A DNA stretch of 64,000 nucleotides from Flavobacterium selenitireducens. GTDB taxonomy: Bacteria; Bacteroidota; Bacteroidia; Flavobacteriales; Flavobacteriaceae. The DNA lies in contig NZ_JAAVIY010000009.1 of assembly GCF_014748335.1 (NCBI RefSeq), forward strand, positions 62,001-126,000, read 5' to 3'. The notes under the pieces are model-generated. The model was not told the DNA's origin. It saw only the letters and a program-made list of their open reading frames with translations, and did no database searches. The position numbers and the translations under genes were made by a program. Shown piece by piece: positions 18,279-26,705 of this stretch (its first letter is position 1; every line of letters begins with the position of its first letter).

Positions 18279-19514
18279 TTATTGCAAGACGATTTTTTTT
18301 GTGGTCGAATAGTCGCCCGATTGGAATTTCAGGATATACACTCCGGAGTTCAGGTTGGAAAGGTTAAGTTCTGCATTGGCGAAACCGTTGTTGTCCAATT
18401 TCCTGTCGAAGACTTTCGCTCCGGTAAGGCTATAAATGCTCACGTTATTGTTGGCATTGGCGGTGGCGCCATCGTATATGATGTTGATCCGTTTGTCAGA
18501 AGATGGGTTCGGATAAACGCCGAACGACACATTGTTCTCAAACTTTTCGGTGTCCAATTGATTGGTGACGTCCTCGAAGTTGAACGTCGAAACACCTGTC
18601 GAACTTCCGACGAAAGAAGTAAAAACGACTCGGTAAACGGTACCGTCCGCCACTTTGACGAAGTAAGCCGTGTTCGGGTTCACCGTGTATTGGAACGAAC
18701 TGTTCAACGCCTTCCAGTCAAAGCCGATGACATTGATCACGTCTCCTTCATAAGCCGGGCTGAAGTTGGCAGGCAATCCTGTAGGTTGATCGTGTTGGGC
18801 GACCAAAACGTCCGGATGGCTCAAAACGCCCGTCACTTTGTACTTGTCGTCGACGCCTCCGGGATAATCCGTCACGTATTGCGTGAACACCAAATCCCAT
18901 TGGGTCATTTCAGGTTCGACCTCAACGACGGCATTCGTATTCAGGTTATAATAGTTGAAGAAACGGTTGGCGCCTGTCGCATTCAGGATGGTTTGGGTCG
19001 TGTCTGCAGACCAAGCCGTGCCGTTCCAGCTTGAGTAGGTAAAGGTGTAGCCTGCGAAGAAATCGTCGATCTTGATTTTTTTGAACGAACCGTCGGCATA
19101 TTTCAAAACGAAAACCCTTGCTCCTTCTACGTGGTGCGTCGCAATGTTGTATTCGCCCCATCCGTAAGTGGCCGATCCGTTGTCGAACGAGCCTTCATTC
19201 CAAATCGTATCGCTGTTGTAAAGTCTTGACCATGTGTCTACCTGAGCTACGTCTACCGTAGACCAAACGCTGCTGGGACCGACTTCGTAAGTCTGGATGC
19301 CTTTTCCATCGTTGACACGTGTCGCGAAACCGAAATTGCTCGTCCTGTTGAACGCGATGTCCCATGACGCAGCGGCAACCGGTGTCCCGGAATTCGTAGA
19401 GAATTTGTAAAACACCTGGTTGGCATAACCGGCGCCCATCGTCGCCGTTCCCGGAGTTTGCGCATTCGATAGACCGAACATTGCCAAAGCCGCTAAAAGT
19501 ATTCTTTTTTTCAT
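18279..19514 (-). CDS. HmuY-like protein with T9SS type A sorting domain
   Basis: A 411-residue secreted protein. It has a signal peptide (MKKRILLAALAMFGLSNAQ), two HmuY-type repeats recognisable by AASWDIAFNR (about residues 48-57) and MTQWDLVFTQY (about 208-218), and a C-terminal T9SS sorting domain (FGVYPNPSSDKRINI, then SLTGAKVF, ending in GVYILKFQSG and KKIVLQ). HmuY proteins bind haem and pass it to a TonB receptor. Unlike its upstream neighbour, this one has no lipobox and is expected to be exported by the type IX system and either anchored or released. Third gene of the operon; a clear terminator follows. Confidence 0.82.
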   Translation of the reverse strand: MKKRILLAALAMFGLSNAQTPGTATMGAGYANQVFYKFSTNSGTPVAAASWDIAFNRTSNFGFATRVNDGKGIQTYEVGPSSVWSTVDVAQVDTWSRLYNSDTIWNEGSFDNGSATYGWGEYNIATHHVEGARVFVLKYADGSFKKIKIDDFFAGYTFTYSSWNGTAWSADTTQTILNATGANRFFNYYNLNTNAVVEVEPEMTQWDLVFTQYVTDYPGGVDDKYKVTGVLSHPDVLVAQHDQPTGLPANFSPAYEGDVINVIGFDWKALNSSFQYTVNPNTAYFVKVADGTVYRVVFTSFVGSSTGVSTFNFEDVTNQLDTEKFENNVSFGVYPNPSSDKRINIIYDGATANANNNVSIYSLTGAKVFDRKLDNNGFANAELNLSNLNSGVYILKFQSGDYSTTKKIVLQ

Positions 19515-19644
19515 TGTGGAATTGTTTAATTGTTGATTGTTTATTTTTATCCGCCGCGCTCCAAGGGACTCGGTCGCGCCTCGGGTGTTCCATTGTTTAC
19601 CTGGGATTTCGTGTTCCCGGTCTGTCGTTCGACATTCGACTTGG

Positions 19645-21045
19645 CTACTGTAATAGTTTGTACTCGAATTTCGGGTAACCGCGAACGCCGTTTTGGTTCA
19701 GGAAGCTGAGCATCCTGATTTTGTACAGGTTGCCGTCCGCATCGCGAAGCACGTAAAACCTGTCGGTATAAGCCGAACCGGTAAAGACGTCGCGCCAGTC
19801 GGCTCCGATGACGCGTTGGTCGTCCTGGAAATTTGCATCGGACACATTGGCCAGCGCAAAATTTTCGTAAGACACACCTGGGGAAACATTCACGCGATAG
19901 GCCTTGATACCGGCTTTGATGTTGTTGAGCACAAAATCCGAATAACCATAAGAACCGGCTCCGTCGATGATGTTGGTAAACACCGTAAACCCAAGATCCC
20001 ATTTGTCTTTTTCAGGTTCCACGTTCACTACATTGTTCGTGTTGAAACTGAAGAAAGTAAAATTGTGGCCCTGGTTTTTGGCGATTATGGCTTCCTGATG
20101 CGTCGCGCTGTTCAACGGTGCGTATTGCAATTTGTAGCCGTTTCCTTCGCGCGTCACCTTGATTTTTCGCCATCCACGCGGACTTCCCGCCACTGCTACG
20201 CTACCGGTTGGCGGTGTGGTGTTCCCGACCGTGTACCCGAGATTGACGAGGTAAACATGGTTGTCTGCTTCGATTGTCGACACTTCGCCCATCGCATTTC
20301 CGGCAATGAGTCCGTTCGGATGGTCGATGTAGGCCGCGTTGACCGGATCGAAAGTCCCGATCGAAACCGAGCTGAGAAATGGCTGTACGCTTGCCTCAGT
20401 TACCGCGTCGATGTTTGTAGCGTCAAGGCGTTTGGCCGCCATGTAGATCGAAGCGTTCAAGCCGACGCGGAACTCGTCACCTGCGTAAAACCCGAGATCC
20501 CAGCTGTCGCGCCATACTTCGGTCGCAGTTTCCGTACTAAGGTCGAAATAGATCTGGTTGCCTTGGTTGGGACCGCCTACATTCGGCTCGGCAGTGGCAC
20601 CCAGAGAGGCCGAAAACGACACTACGGCTGCGGTGTAACCTTGTATGTTGTTCCAATGCGGATAATCGATTTCGACGATTTCAAGCCGTATCGATTTGTC
20701 GAAAGCATCGAAAGGAAAAATCAGGTTGCGGAACTCAAAGCTCACGCCTTCATCTCCAGATGCGAAAGGAATGACGAGTTCGCTTCCTTCAGGAGACGGG
20801 AAAAGCTCGAAGTCGAGGCCGTAGACGGCAGCGGTGGGCGTAATCCTGATCTTGACGAATCCCGGAGCGATCGCGCGCTCGGAGAAAACCACCTGGATGG
20901 TCTGGTTTTGCGAAATCTGCCTGTGGTCGTAAGAACGCTTCTCGAACGCGACCACGAACGGTTGGGAGGCGACTTGGTCTTCAGACTCACATCCGGCGAA
21001 GACCGCGGTAAATAAAACGAAGAACAACAGTAGTTTTTTCATCAT
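19645..21045 (-). CDS. HmuY family lipoprotein
   Basis: A 466-residue surface lipoprotein: the signal peptide MMKKLLLFFVLFTAVFAGC carries a lipobox Cys at residue 19. A Calx-beta-like N-terminal portion (about 30-140) precedes HmuY-type modules with RDSWDLGFYAG and KDKWDLGFTVF, and VIGADWRDVF and FYVLRDADGNLYKIRML near the C-terminus. It is predicted to bind haem or a similar ligand at the cell surface for the adjacent receptor. Its ATG overlaps the receptor's stop as TAATG, showing tight coupling. A second ATG three bases on could also be used. Ligand identity is inference. Confidence 0.82.
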   Translation of the reverse strand: MMKKLLLFFVLFTAVFAGCESEDQVASQPFVVAFEKRSYDHRQISQNQTIQVVFSERAIAPGFVKIRITPTAAVYGLDFELFPSPEGSELVIPFASGDEGVSFEFRNLIFPFDAFDKSIRLEIVEIDYPHWNNIQGYTAAVVSFSASLGATAEPNVGGPNQGNQIYFDLSTETATEVWRDSWDLGFYAGDEFRVGLNASIYMAAKRLDATNIDAVTEASVQPFLSSVSIGTFDPVNAAYIDHPNGLIAGNAMGEVSTIEADNHVYLVNLGYTVGNTTPPTGSVAVAGSPRGWRKIKVTREGNGYKLQYAPLNSATHQEAIIAKNQGHNFTFFSFNTNNVVNVEPEKDKWDLGFTVFTNIIDGAGSYGYSDFVLNNIKAGIKAYRVNVSPGVSYENFALANVSDANFQDDQRVIGADWRDVFTGSAYTDRFYVLRDADGNLYKIRMLSFLNQNGVRGYPKFEYKLLQ

Positions 21046-23171
21046 TATCCGAAATTGAATTTGTACAATATTTTTAGGAAATAAGACCGGCCGTAGCCCA
21101 GCAATTGGGAACTTGCAGCGCCATCGTGAGTTCCGCCCTGGACGGCGGTCGTATTGACGCGCGTCACATCGGTAAGGTTTCGCGCCCCAAGTGTGACCTG
21201 TAACCTTTCCTTGTCGAAACTTTTCGTAACGGTGGCGTCGAGCGACGTGAACCCGTCCCGTTTGCCGCGAAAAATGGTACCGCCTTCCTCAGTCAAATCG
21301 CCGGTTGTGATAAACTGGTATTCGGGTCCGTTGTATTTGAGGAAAGTCGATAGTGTCGTGGACCATTTCGGGATTCGGTAAAACGCATTTCCGTTGGCCT
21401 GGACGCTGTGCAGATAATCGTCATTCGACGGCCCTGTACTCGAATTGATGACCTTCGAAACGCCCGAGAACGTGAATCCTGCATTGAATCCGAAGTTACC
21501 GTAGTGGATCTGGGAAGTAAGGGACGACCCATACGTGCGGTACAAGTCAATGTTGCCATATTGCCACGACAGGCCGTCGTCCACAAAAGAAATCAACTCG
21601 ATCCTGTCGCGAACGTTGAGATACCAGGCCGAAAATTTCGTGTCGAACGCAAGTTTGGAGCCGGACCTGTAAACCTTGCCCAGATGCAGGAAGGCCGATA
21701 CGCCGTTCTCGGGAGTCAGATTGGGATTTCCCGTCACGTTGTGGTTTGCGTCGACGAAAAACGTATAAAGCTCTTCGTACGTCGGAAGCCTCGGGCACGT
21801 TCCGAAGACGCCTCGGAGGTCGTATCCGCCGCCCAGACTGTATTTCGCGCTAAGAGACAAAGCCGCCATCGGGTCGAATTTTGAGGAAAACAACGCCCTC
21901 GCGCCGGGACGCAGAGAGAATTTTGATGTGACGTTGATTTCGGTAGATCCGAAAACGTCATAGGAACCCAGCGTGCGTTCGATAGGATGAGGCAGCATTC
22001 CGGTGAACGTCGAAGCGTAGCCATGAATTTCGTTCACTTCGTAACCAACCTGAAAATCGACGGTTTCGCTGTCCAGAAAATTGCTAAGAGTTCCTTTCGT
22101 GAACCAAGCTTTTCGCGATTCGTACGTCTGATCGGTAAGATTGAATTTTTCGCCAGACCTGATGCGATACTGGAAATCGACAAGGTCGCGCTCCTGCTGC
22201 TGGTAAGAGGCATATACGTCATAGGTAAGGCCGCTTTCGAACCGGCCCGAACCGTTTAGCAAATGCACGAAGCGCCTTGATTTATACATCTTGTCGTTCG
22301 CAATCGGATCGTTGGTTTCGGTCGCCGGATCATAATTCAGGTCGACGACGTCGTTGAAAAACTTGGTCTTTTCGTTGAAGAATTCAAAGCGGTAAAAAAA
22401 GCGATGGCTGTGATTTGGCGTAAAGCCCAGATGCGCTTTTGCGTGCAGTTGAGATTTCGGAAGCCACTCATATCCGCGCAAGCTGTCGTTCTGTATGTAA
22501 TCGCGCCCTTTTTTGTGGTTGAGAAAACCGTCGAAATCGTTGGCCGTGAACATTCCGTAGGCATACCAGTTCGGGCTTATATTGTGTCCGATCCTGATCG
22601 ACCGGATATGGCGCCCTTTCGTGATCCCGTCGTATTCGTTGCCGATGGTTTCTTCCTGCAGGAAAGGCGTAACTTCCCATTTGTATTTCGAACTTTTCTT
22701 GGTGATGATATTGATGATGCCGGCGACGGCATTGGCTCCGTATTCGACACCCATCGAGCCGCGAACGATCTCGATTTGCTGGATATCGTCGAGGTTGATT
22801 TGAGTCAGGTCGGTAAAGTTTCCGAGGCCTTCGTCGTTGATCACCGGGACGTTGTCAACGAGGATTTTGATGTATTTGGAATCGAGACCGAACATCTCAA
22901 CGGTCGATTTTCCGGTGGACGAACTCGGCATCACGGTAATGTTCAAGGTTTGGTTGAGCAAATCCGCGAGGTTGTTGCCCGCCTGCCGATCGATGACCTC
23001 ACGCGAAATCACTTCTACCTGATAAACCGACTTTTTTACTGACTGCGGATTGTATTGGCCGGTGACCACCACTTCTTTGAGTTTTTCTCCTGAAACGATG
23101 GTGTCGTTTTGGGCGAAAGCGGATAATCCGAAAAGCAGGAAAGCGGCAGGCAGTAACGTTTTGGCAAGCAT
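21045..23171 (-). CDS. TonB-dependent outer-membrane receptor (haem-type, HmuR-like position)
   Basis: A 708-residue TonB-dependent receptor. It has a signal peptide (to about residue 20), a TonB-box-like segment (KLKEVVVTGQYNP), a plug domain (VEVISREVIDRQAGNNLADLLNQ through IQQIEIVRGSMGVEYGANAVAGIINIITKK), and a beta-barrel ending in YGRSYFLKILYKFNFG with the terminal aromatic residue. It imports a chelated ligand at the outer membrane using TonB energy. Coupling to two HmuY-like genes makes haem the most likely substrate, but the barrel lacks a motif I could use to prove it. First gene of the operon; a palindromic operator candidate lies upstream. Confidence 0.88.
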   Translation of the reverse strand: MLAKTLLPAAFLLFGLSAFAQNDTIVSGEKLKEVVVTGQYNPQSVKKSVYQVEVISREVIDRQAGNNLADLLNQTLNITVMPSSSTGKSTVEMFGLDSKYIKILVDNVPVINDEGLGNFTDLTQINLDDIQQIEIVRGSMGVEYGANAVAGIINIITKKSSKYKWEVTPFLQEETIGNEYDGITKGRHIRSIRIGHNISPNWYAYGMFTANDFDGFLNHKKGRDYIQNDSLRGYEWLPKSQLHAKAHLGFTPNHSHRFFYRFEFFNEKTKFFNDVVDLNYDPATETNDPIANDKMYKSRRFVHLLNGSGRFESGLTYDVYASYQQQERDLVDFQYRIRSGEKFNLTDQTYESRKAWFTKGTLSNFLDSETVDFQVGYEVNEIHGYASTFTGMLPHPIERTLGSYDVFGSTEINVTSKFSLRPGARALFSSKFDPMAALSLSAKYSLGGGYDLRGVFGTCPRLPTYEELYTFFVDANHNVTGNPNLTPENGVSAFLHLGKVYRSGSKLAFDTKFSAWYLNVRDRIELISFVDDGLSWQYGNIDLYRTYGSSLTSQIHYGNFGFNAGFTFSGVSKVINSSTGPSNDDYLHSVQANGNAFYRIPKWSTTLSTFLKYNGPEYQFITTGDLTEEGGTIFRGKRDGFTSLDATVTKSFDKERLQVTLGARNLTDVTRVNTTAVQGGTHDGAASSQLLGYGRSYFLKILYKFNFG

Positions 23172-23212
23172 GTGTGTTTAATTTGGTAAGGCAAAATGAC
23201 CGACTATTCTGT

Positions 23213-23235
23213 TTATTTAGATTAAGTCTTAATAA
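23213..23235. promoter_or_regulatory. Imperfect 23-bp palindrome, candidate metal/haem operator
   Basis: Half-sites TTATTTAGAT and GTCTTAATAA flank a central TAA; 8 of the 10 arm positions are complementary, and the inner ATTAAG/CTTAAT is perfect. It sits between the TonB receptor start and the divergent DUF6607-like gene, next to the -7 elements of both. The composition and length resemble Fur- or DtxR-type boxes, but the regulator is not in the window. Confidence 0.5.
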
Positions 23236-23245
23236 TTTTGCGATG

Positions 23246-23253
23246 CAAATATA
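23246..23253 (-). promoter_or_regulatory. -7 element TATATTTG for the TonB receptor operon
   Basis: A perfect TAnnTTTG on the minus strand about 75 bp upstream of the receptor ATG. The palindrome at 23213-23235 would cover the transcription start region, as expected for a repressor site. Confidence 0.5.
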
Positions 23254-23286
23254 TACCCTATTTTTAATTGTTCTAAATAAAAATAC

Positions 23287-23294
23287 TATTTTTG
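23287..23294 (+). promoter_or_regulatory. -7 element TATTTTTG for the DUF6607-like gene
   Basis: TAnnTTTG match 24 bp before the ATG at 23319, with TTG at 23268-23270 (16 bp upstream) as a possible -33 box. Confidence 0.55.
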
Positions 23295-23318
23295 CATTGT
23301 TAAAAAATCAAACACAAT

Positions 23319-24218
23319 ATGAAATCTCGAATTCTACTTTCCCTATCGGTTCTGTTCACGTTGGGAATCAATGCCCAGGATGCCAAAAAGAAGGAAGACA
23401 TCAAAGCCATCAAAGCCATGTGCGGTTGCTATGAAGTCGAATTCAACTTTGCCGAAACGTTCAAATACGCTAAAAATGACGACTACAAGCCCTCTCCTAC
23501 CAAATATGAAAAGGGCCTCGAATTGGTCGAATTGGTAGAGGAAACGCCAAACAAGATCGTGATGCAGCACCTGCTTCAGGTATCGGATACGATGGTAATC
23601 AAACACTGGCGCCAGGATTGGGAATTCGAGAATACCAAACTTTACGATTACGAAGGCGAGAACGTCTGGAAATTCGTCACGCTACCTAAAGACAAGGTTA
23701 AAGGACAATGGACGCAGCGTGTCTTCCAGGTCGATGACAGCCCGCGCTACGAAGGATCGGCTACCTGGGTTCACGTCGATGGCCGCCACTACTGGACGAA
23801 CGTCACCGATGCTCCGCTTCCGAGACGCGAACACACGATTCGCAACGACTACAACGTTCTGGAGCGCACCAACACACACGAAATCGTGAAAGACGGTTGG
23901 ATCCACAACCAGGATAACGTAAAAATCAAGCGAACCGAAGGAAAAGACCAATTGGTCGCAAAAGAGAAAGGATTCGATTTCTACAAAAAGGTAGATGATT
24001 CGAAATGCGCCGGAGCCAAAAAGTATTGGGCGGCCAACCAAAAGATGTGGAAAAACGTGCGCGAAAAATGGGCTACGATTTTTGCGCAAAACAAAGACTT
24101 GTCGCTATTGCCAAAGGTTGAAGGTCAGTCGCTTTTTATGGCTTTGTTCGATTTGAAACCGACGGCTTCCAAGTCTGAAACCGATGCCATCATCGAAAAA
24201 TACTGGAAAAAATCTTAA
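23319..24218 (+). CDS. Secreted DUF6607-like protein of unknown function
   Basis: A 299-residue protein with signal peptide MKSRILLSLSVLFTLGINAQ. The mature part starts with a KAMCGCYEVEFNFAETF segment, is rich in charged and aromatic residues (WRQDWEFENTKLYDYEGENVW; GSATWVHVDGRHYWTNVTDA) and ends in IIEKYWKK. I associate this pattern with the DUF6607 family of Bacteroidota, from memory. It is divergent from the TonB/HmuY operon, and the operator candidate lies between, so co-regulation with haem or iron uptake is plausible. No catalytic motif is evident. An intrinsic terminator follows. Confidence 0.7.
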   Translation: MKSRILLSLSVLFTLGINAQDAKKKEDIKAIKAMCGCYEVEFNFAETFKYAKNDDYKPSPTKYEKGLELVELVEETPNKIVMQHLLQVSDTMVIKHWRQDWEFENTKLYDYEGENVWKFVTLPKDKVKGQWTQRVFQVDDSPRYEGSATWVHVDGRHYWTNVTDAPLPRREHTIRNDYNVLERTNTHEIVKDGWIHNQDNVKIKRTEGKDQLVAKEKGFDFYKKVDDSKCAGAKKYWAANQKMWKNVREKWATIFAQNKDLSLLPKVEGQSLFMALFDLKPTASKSETDAIIEKYWKKS

Positions 24219-24243
24219 AAACTGAATACAAAAGTTAGTTATG

Positions 24244-24269
24244 AAGCGCTCTCCGGGGCGCTTTTTTTT
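24244..24269 (+). terminator. Intrinsic terminator after the DUF6607-like gene
   Basis: Stem AGCGC/GCGCT with an 8-base loop, followed by eight T residues on the plus strand, 26 bp after the stop codon. The region beyond it (24270-24540) holds an open frame on the minus strand that I do not accept as a gene and no other recognisable feature. Confidence 0.8.
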
Positions 24270-24540
24270 ATTTGGACGAGAAGGCTGCTGCGTTCTTGAA
24301 GACAGCTTCGCCTTTTGGCCAGATGGACAACTCTGGAAGCGATGACCACAACCGATTCCGCTCAAGCGCGTGAATTCGGTAGCGAATCATAATTGGAAAT
24401 GGCATCGAGGCCAGCCGTTTCGAAACGCCACGCCGGGAAAGACGAACCTGTAAACGACAACGCGACAGAAGATGGCGTAGCCTAATCCGTCGCGTCATAT
24501 TTATGCCCATCAATCCATAAACTACCGGACTGACAGCCAA

Positions 24541-24591
24541 CTTTAAACTTTAAACCTTAAACTTTAAACCTTAAACTTTAAACCTTAAACT
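24541..24591. repeat. Heptamer array (TTTAAAC/CTTAAAC) at the 3' end of ctlX
   Basis: About seven tandem 7-bp units abutting the stop codon of the minus-strand gene at 24592; the same family as at 17010-17053 and 25690-25719. Confidence 0.85.
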
Positions 24592-25533
24592 TCAAACTCC
24601 CTCCTTCGGCAAAAAAACCTCCGCCATCATGCAACGGGCGCTTCCGCCGCCGCAGGCTTCGATCGTGTCGAGGCTCGAACTCAGGATTGTCGCGTGTTTT
24701 TCTAATTTGGCAACCTGGTCTTTTGTAAGGCTTTGGTGGGCCGCAGTACTCATCACGAGAAAGCGTTTTCCCTCGGCTCCGCGGACTTCGAGCATATTCC
24801 CGGCGAATTGATTCACCTGTTCTTCGTTGATCAGGATGATCTCCTTCCCGTCTTGCTTGAGGCTGTCAAGTACCGCTTTTCGCTCTTGCTTGTCATCGAT
24901 GCAGTCGGCGCAGATCACGGCAAATGTTTCTCCAAGACACATCATGACGTTGGTGTGGTAAATAAGCTCGCGCTTGCCGTCGACGGTTTGGTAAGCCTTG
25001 AAAATGACGGGCCCGAAATCCATGTCTTCGCAAAACTCAATCAGAAGTTCCTCGTCTGCTCTTGGCGAAAGGGCGCAGTAGGCTTTTCCGTTGGCGCGGT
25101 CAAGCAGCAAACTGCCCGTGCCTTCGAGAAAAAAATTATCCGACTCGGCTTCGGTATAATCGACGATGCTGTCGATGCGGAATCCTTTTTCCTCAAGGAT
25201 TTCGAGCACGTCCTCACGCCTTTCGGCACGTCGGTTTTCAGCGAACATCGGGTATAGCACGACGTCTCCGTTTTCATGGAACGAAATCCAGTTGTTCGGG
25301 AAGATCGAATCCGGAGTGTCCGGATCTTTCGTGTCGTCAACCACGGTAACGTCCACGCCGGCCATTTTCAGCTTGCGCGCGAAATCGTCGAATTCCTCCT
25401 GTGCTTTGGCGTTCACGTTTTCAGGAGAAAGCCCGTCAAGTACTTTCTGGTAATAATTGTTGACGGCCGTTTGCTCGTTCATCCGGAACGCGACCGGGCG
25501 AATCATCAAAATGGAGTTGGTGGTTTGTTTCAT
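24592..25533 (-). CDS. ctlX: CtlX-like citrulline utilisation hydrolase (amidinotransferase superfamily)
   Basis: A 313-residue guanidino-group modifying enzyme with the pentein fold. It shows FPNNWISFHENGDVVLYPM (residues about 79-97), the EGTGSLLLDRAN strand (EGTGS replaces the EGGD of arginine deiminases), IYHTNVMMCLG with the catalytic His, and GGGSARCMMAEVF near the C-terminus with the catalytic Cys. These features match the proteins annotated as citrulline utilisation hydrolase CtlX. Substrate is not certain; arginine, citrulline and related compounds are possible. It lies downstream of a DDAH-like gene in the same orientation, separated by about 190 bp that includes a structured element and a heptamer array. 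Confidence 0.82.
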   Translation of the reverse strand: MKQTTNSILMIRPVAFRMNEQTAVNNYYQKVLDGLSPENVNAKAQEEFDDFARKLKMAGVDVTVVDDTKDPDTPDSIFPNNWISFHENGDVVLYPMFAENRRAERREDVLEILEEKGFRIDSIVDYTEAESDNFFLEGTGSLLLDRANGKAYCALSPRADEELLIEFCEDMDFGPVIFKAYQTVDGKRELIYHTNVMMCLGETFAVICADCIDDKQERKAVLDSLKQDGKEIILINEEQVNQFAGNMLEVRGAEGKRFLVMSTAAHQSLTKDQVAKLEKHATILSSSLDTIEACGGGSARCMMAEVFLPKEGV

Positions 25534-25599
25534 TTTTTTGGAGTGACTGAGTAGCTGAGTTGGTTGTTAAATGAGATTTTAAATGTGAACGGTCGCGTT

Positions 25600-25690
25600 A
25601 GGGATTGCAGTGAAAATCCTTTTTGGGGCCGAGCGCAGCGAGGCCCTAAAAAGATTGAAACGGAAAGCCCGGGCCGCAGGCAACGCCCAA
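25600..25690 (+). ncRNA. Structured intergenic element, possibly Flavo-1-like (second copy)
   Basis: AGGGATTGCAGTGAAAATCC leads into a hairpin ATCCTTTTTGGGGCC/GGCCCTAAAAAGATT, followed by GAAACGGAAAGCCCGGG. The order and wording of the conserved parts (GATTGCAGTG, ATCCTTTTT, AAAAGATTG, ACGGAAAGC) are like the element at 16864-17004. Confidence 0.45.
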
Positions 25691-25719
25691 CTTTAAACTT
25701 TAAACTTTAAACTTTAAAC
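25690..25719. repeat. Heptamer array (TTTAAAC) near the 3' end of the DDAH-like gene
   Basis: Four tandem TTTAAAC units, about 10 bp from the stop codon at 25728 and directly next to the structured element at 25600-25690. Confidence 0.85.
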
Positions 25720-25727
25720 AAAACTAA

Positions 25728-26645
25728 CTAATCCCGAACCAACGGCAATGTCGAGCAACGCAAAAGCCCTTCCTGCTTTGAAATCTCGGCATACGGGATT
25801 TCCTCTACGGTGAACCCGTGGCCGCGCAGCCAGGCGTTGAGCCTTGTGAAATTCCTTTCGGACACGACGACATCGGGCGCGATCGAAAACACGTTCGAGT
25901 TCATGTCGTACATTTCCTGTCGCGTGATGTGGAACAGGTTTTCCTGTCCGAAAAGGTCGCGCAAATATTCGTAGTCTTCGACATCGCAAAATCCGTCTTT
26001 GTAAATGATCGCCTTATCGTCCCCGACGGGTTGGAAACAGCAATCGAGGTGAAGCGCGTTATCGCGGGCCTCGGTCGTGGACTTGACAAGGTCAAAATCG
26101 ACCACTTTCTTGTTTGGGAAATAATTGCGGATGAACTCCACTCCTTTCTGGTTCGTACGCGCTGTTTTGATATCCGAATAATCGGGCCTGCAATACGTGC
26201 CGATAAAAATATAGTCGTTCCACAAAATGACGTCGCCTCCTTCTATGTGGATGCTTTGGTCTTCGATCTCGACGAACTTGGCGGGATCGATCTCATCGAT
26301 AATGTATCGAATGGCTGGGAATTCCCGTTCGCGATCGGGCAAAATATTGGCTTTAAAGAAAATATCATCGATCACAAAGCCGATGTCGCGTGTAAAAATC
26401 TGGTTTTCATTCTCGACGATTTCCGGACGGTACACCTTGACGCCGTACTTCTCAAACACAGCATTGAAGGCATCCATTTCGGCCGTCATGTCTTTTTCTA
26501 CCGGATACGTTCCGGCCAGGATGTGTTCGAGTGATTTTGGGTCGTAAGCGTCTTCCGCTTTTGGTGTCGGGCCGTTTGAAACCGCGGTTCCAAGCACGAC
26601 CGCGCGAAGTCGTGACGATTCATTTTTAACATTTAGGGATAGCAT
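25728..26645 (-). CDS. Dimethylarginine dimethylaminohydrolase / arginine deiminase-like protein
   Basis: A 305-residue pentein-fold hydrolase. Substrate-binding FTRDIGFVIDD (residues about 87-97), the acid-containing IHIEGGDVILWND (about 132-144), the catalytic His in ALHLDCCFQPV, and the catalytic Cys in GLLRCSTLPLVRD at the very C-terminus are all in place. These match the DDAH/amidinotransferase family common in Bacteroidota. It likely removes an amine or imine from arginine or a methylated arginine to give citrulline, which could feed the CtlX-like enzyme encoded downstream. A -7 element TATCTTTG at 26668-26675 lies 22 bp before the ATG. Confidence 0.82.
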   Translation of the reverse strand: MLSLNVKNESSRLRAVVLGTAVSNGPTPKAEDAYDPKSLEHILAGTYPVEKDMTAEMDAFNAVFEKYGVKVYRPEIVENENQIFTRDIGFVIDDIFFKANILPDREREFPAIRYIIDEIDPAKFVEIEDQSIHIEGGDVILWNDYIFIGTYCRPDYSDIKTARTNQKGVEFIRNYFPNKKVVDFDLVKSTTEARDNALHLDCCFQPVGDDKAIIYKDGFCDVEDYEYLRDLFGQENLFHITRQEMYDMNSNVFSIAPDVVVSERNFTRLNAWLRGHGFTVEEIPYAEISKQEGLLRCSTLPLVRD

Positions 26646-26667
26646 AGAAAACGTTTTCGTTGCGGGG

Positions 26668-26675
26668 CAAAGATA
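26668..26675 (-). promoter_or_regulatory. -7 element TATCTTTG of the DDAH-like gene
   Basis: TAnnTTTG match on the minus strand, just past the T run of the terminator at 26677-26705, so one transcript ends where the next begins. Confidence 0.55.
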
Positions 26676-26676
26676 A

Positions 26677-26705
26677 CAAAAAAAGCCCTCTCGGGTGGAG
26701 AGGGC
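26677..26705 (-). terminator. Strong intrinsic terminator (8-bp stem)
   Basis: Perfect stem GCCCTCTC/GAGAGGGC with a 5-base loop and a seven-base T run on the minus strand. It would end a leftward transcript arising between 26706 and the gltA terminator, a stretch with only a 49-codon open frame. Confidence 0.85.

Noticed and set aside
19693..21015. 440-codon plus-strand frame opposite the HmuY-like gene
   Set aside because: The minus-strand gene has a lipobox and HmuY motifs and is coupled to the receptor gene.
24268..24540. 90-codon minus-strand frame between the DUF6607-like gene and ctlX
   Set aside because: Arg-rich product without recognisable domain, no promoter element, and not coupled to the flanking genes; could be a decayed gene but nothing supports it.
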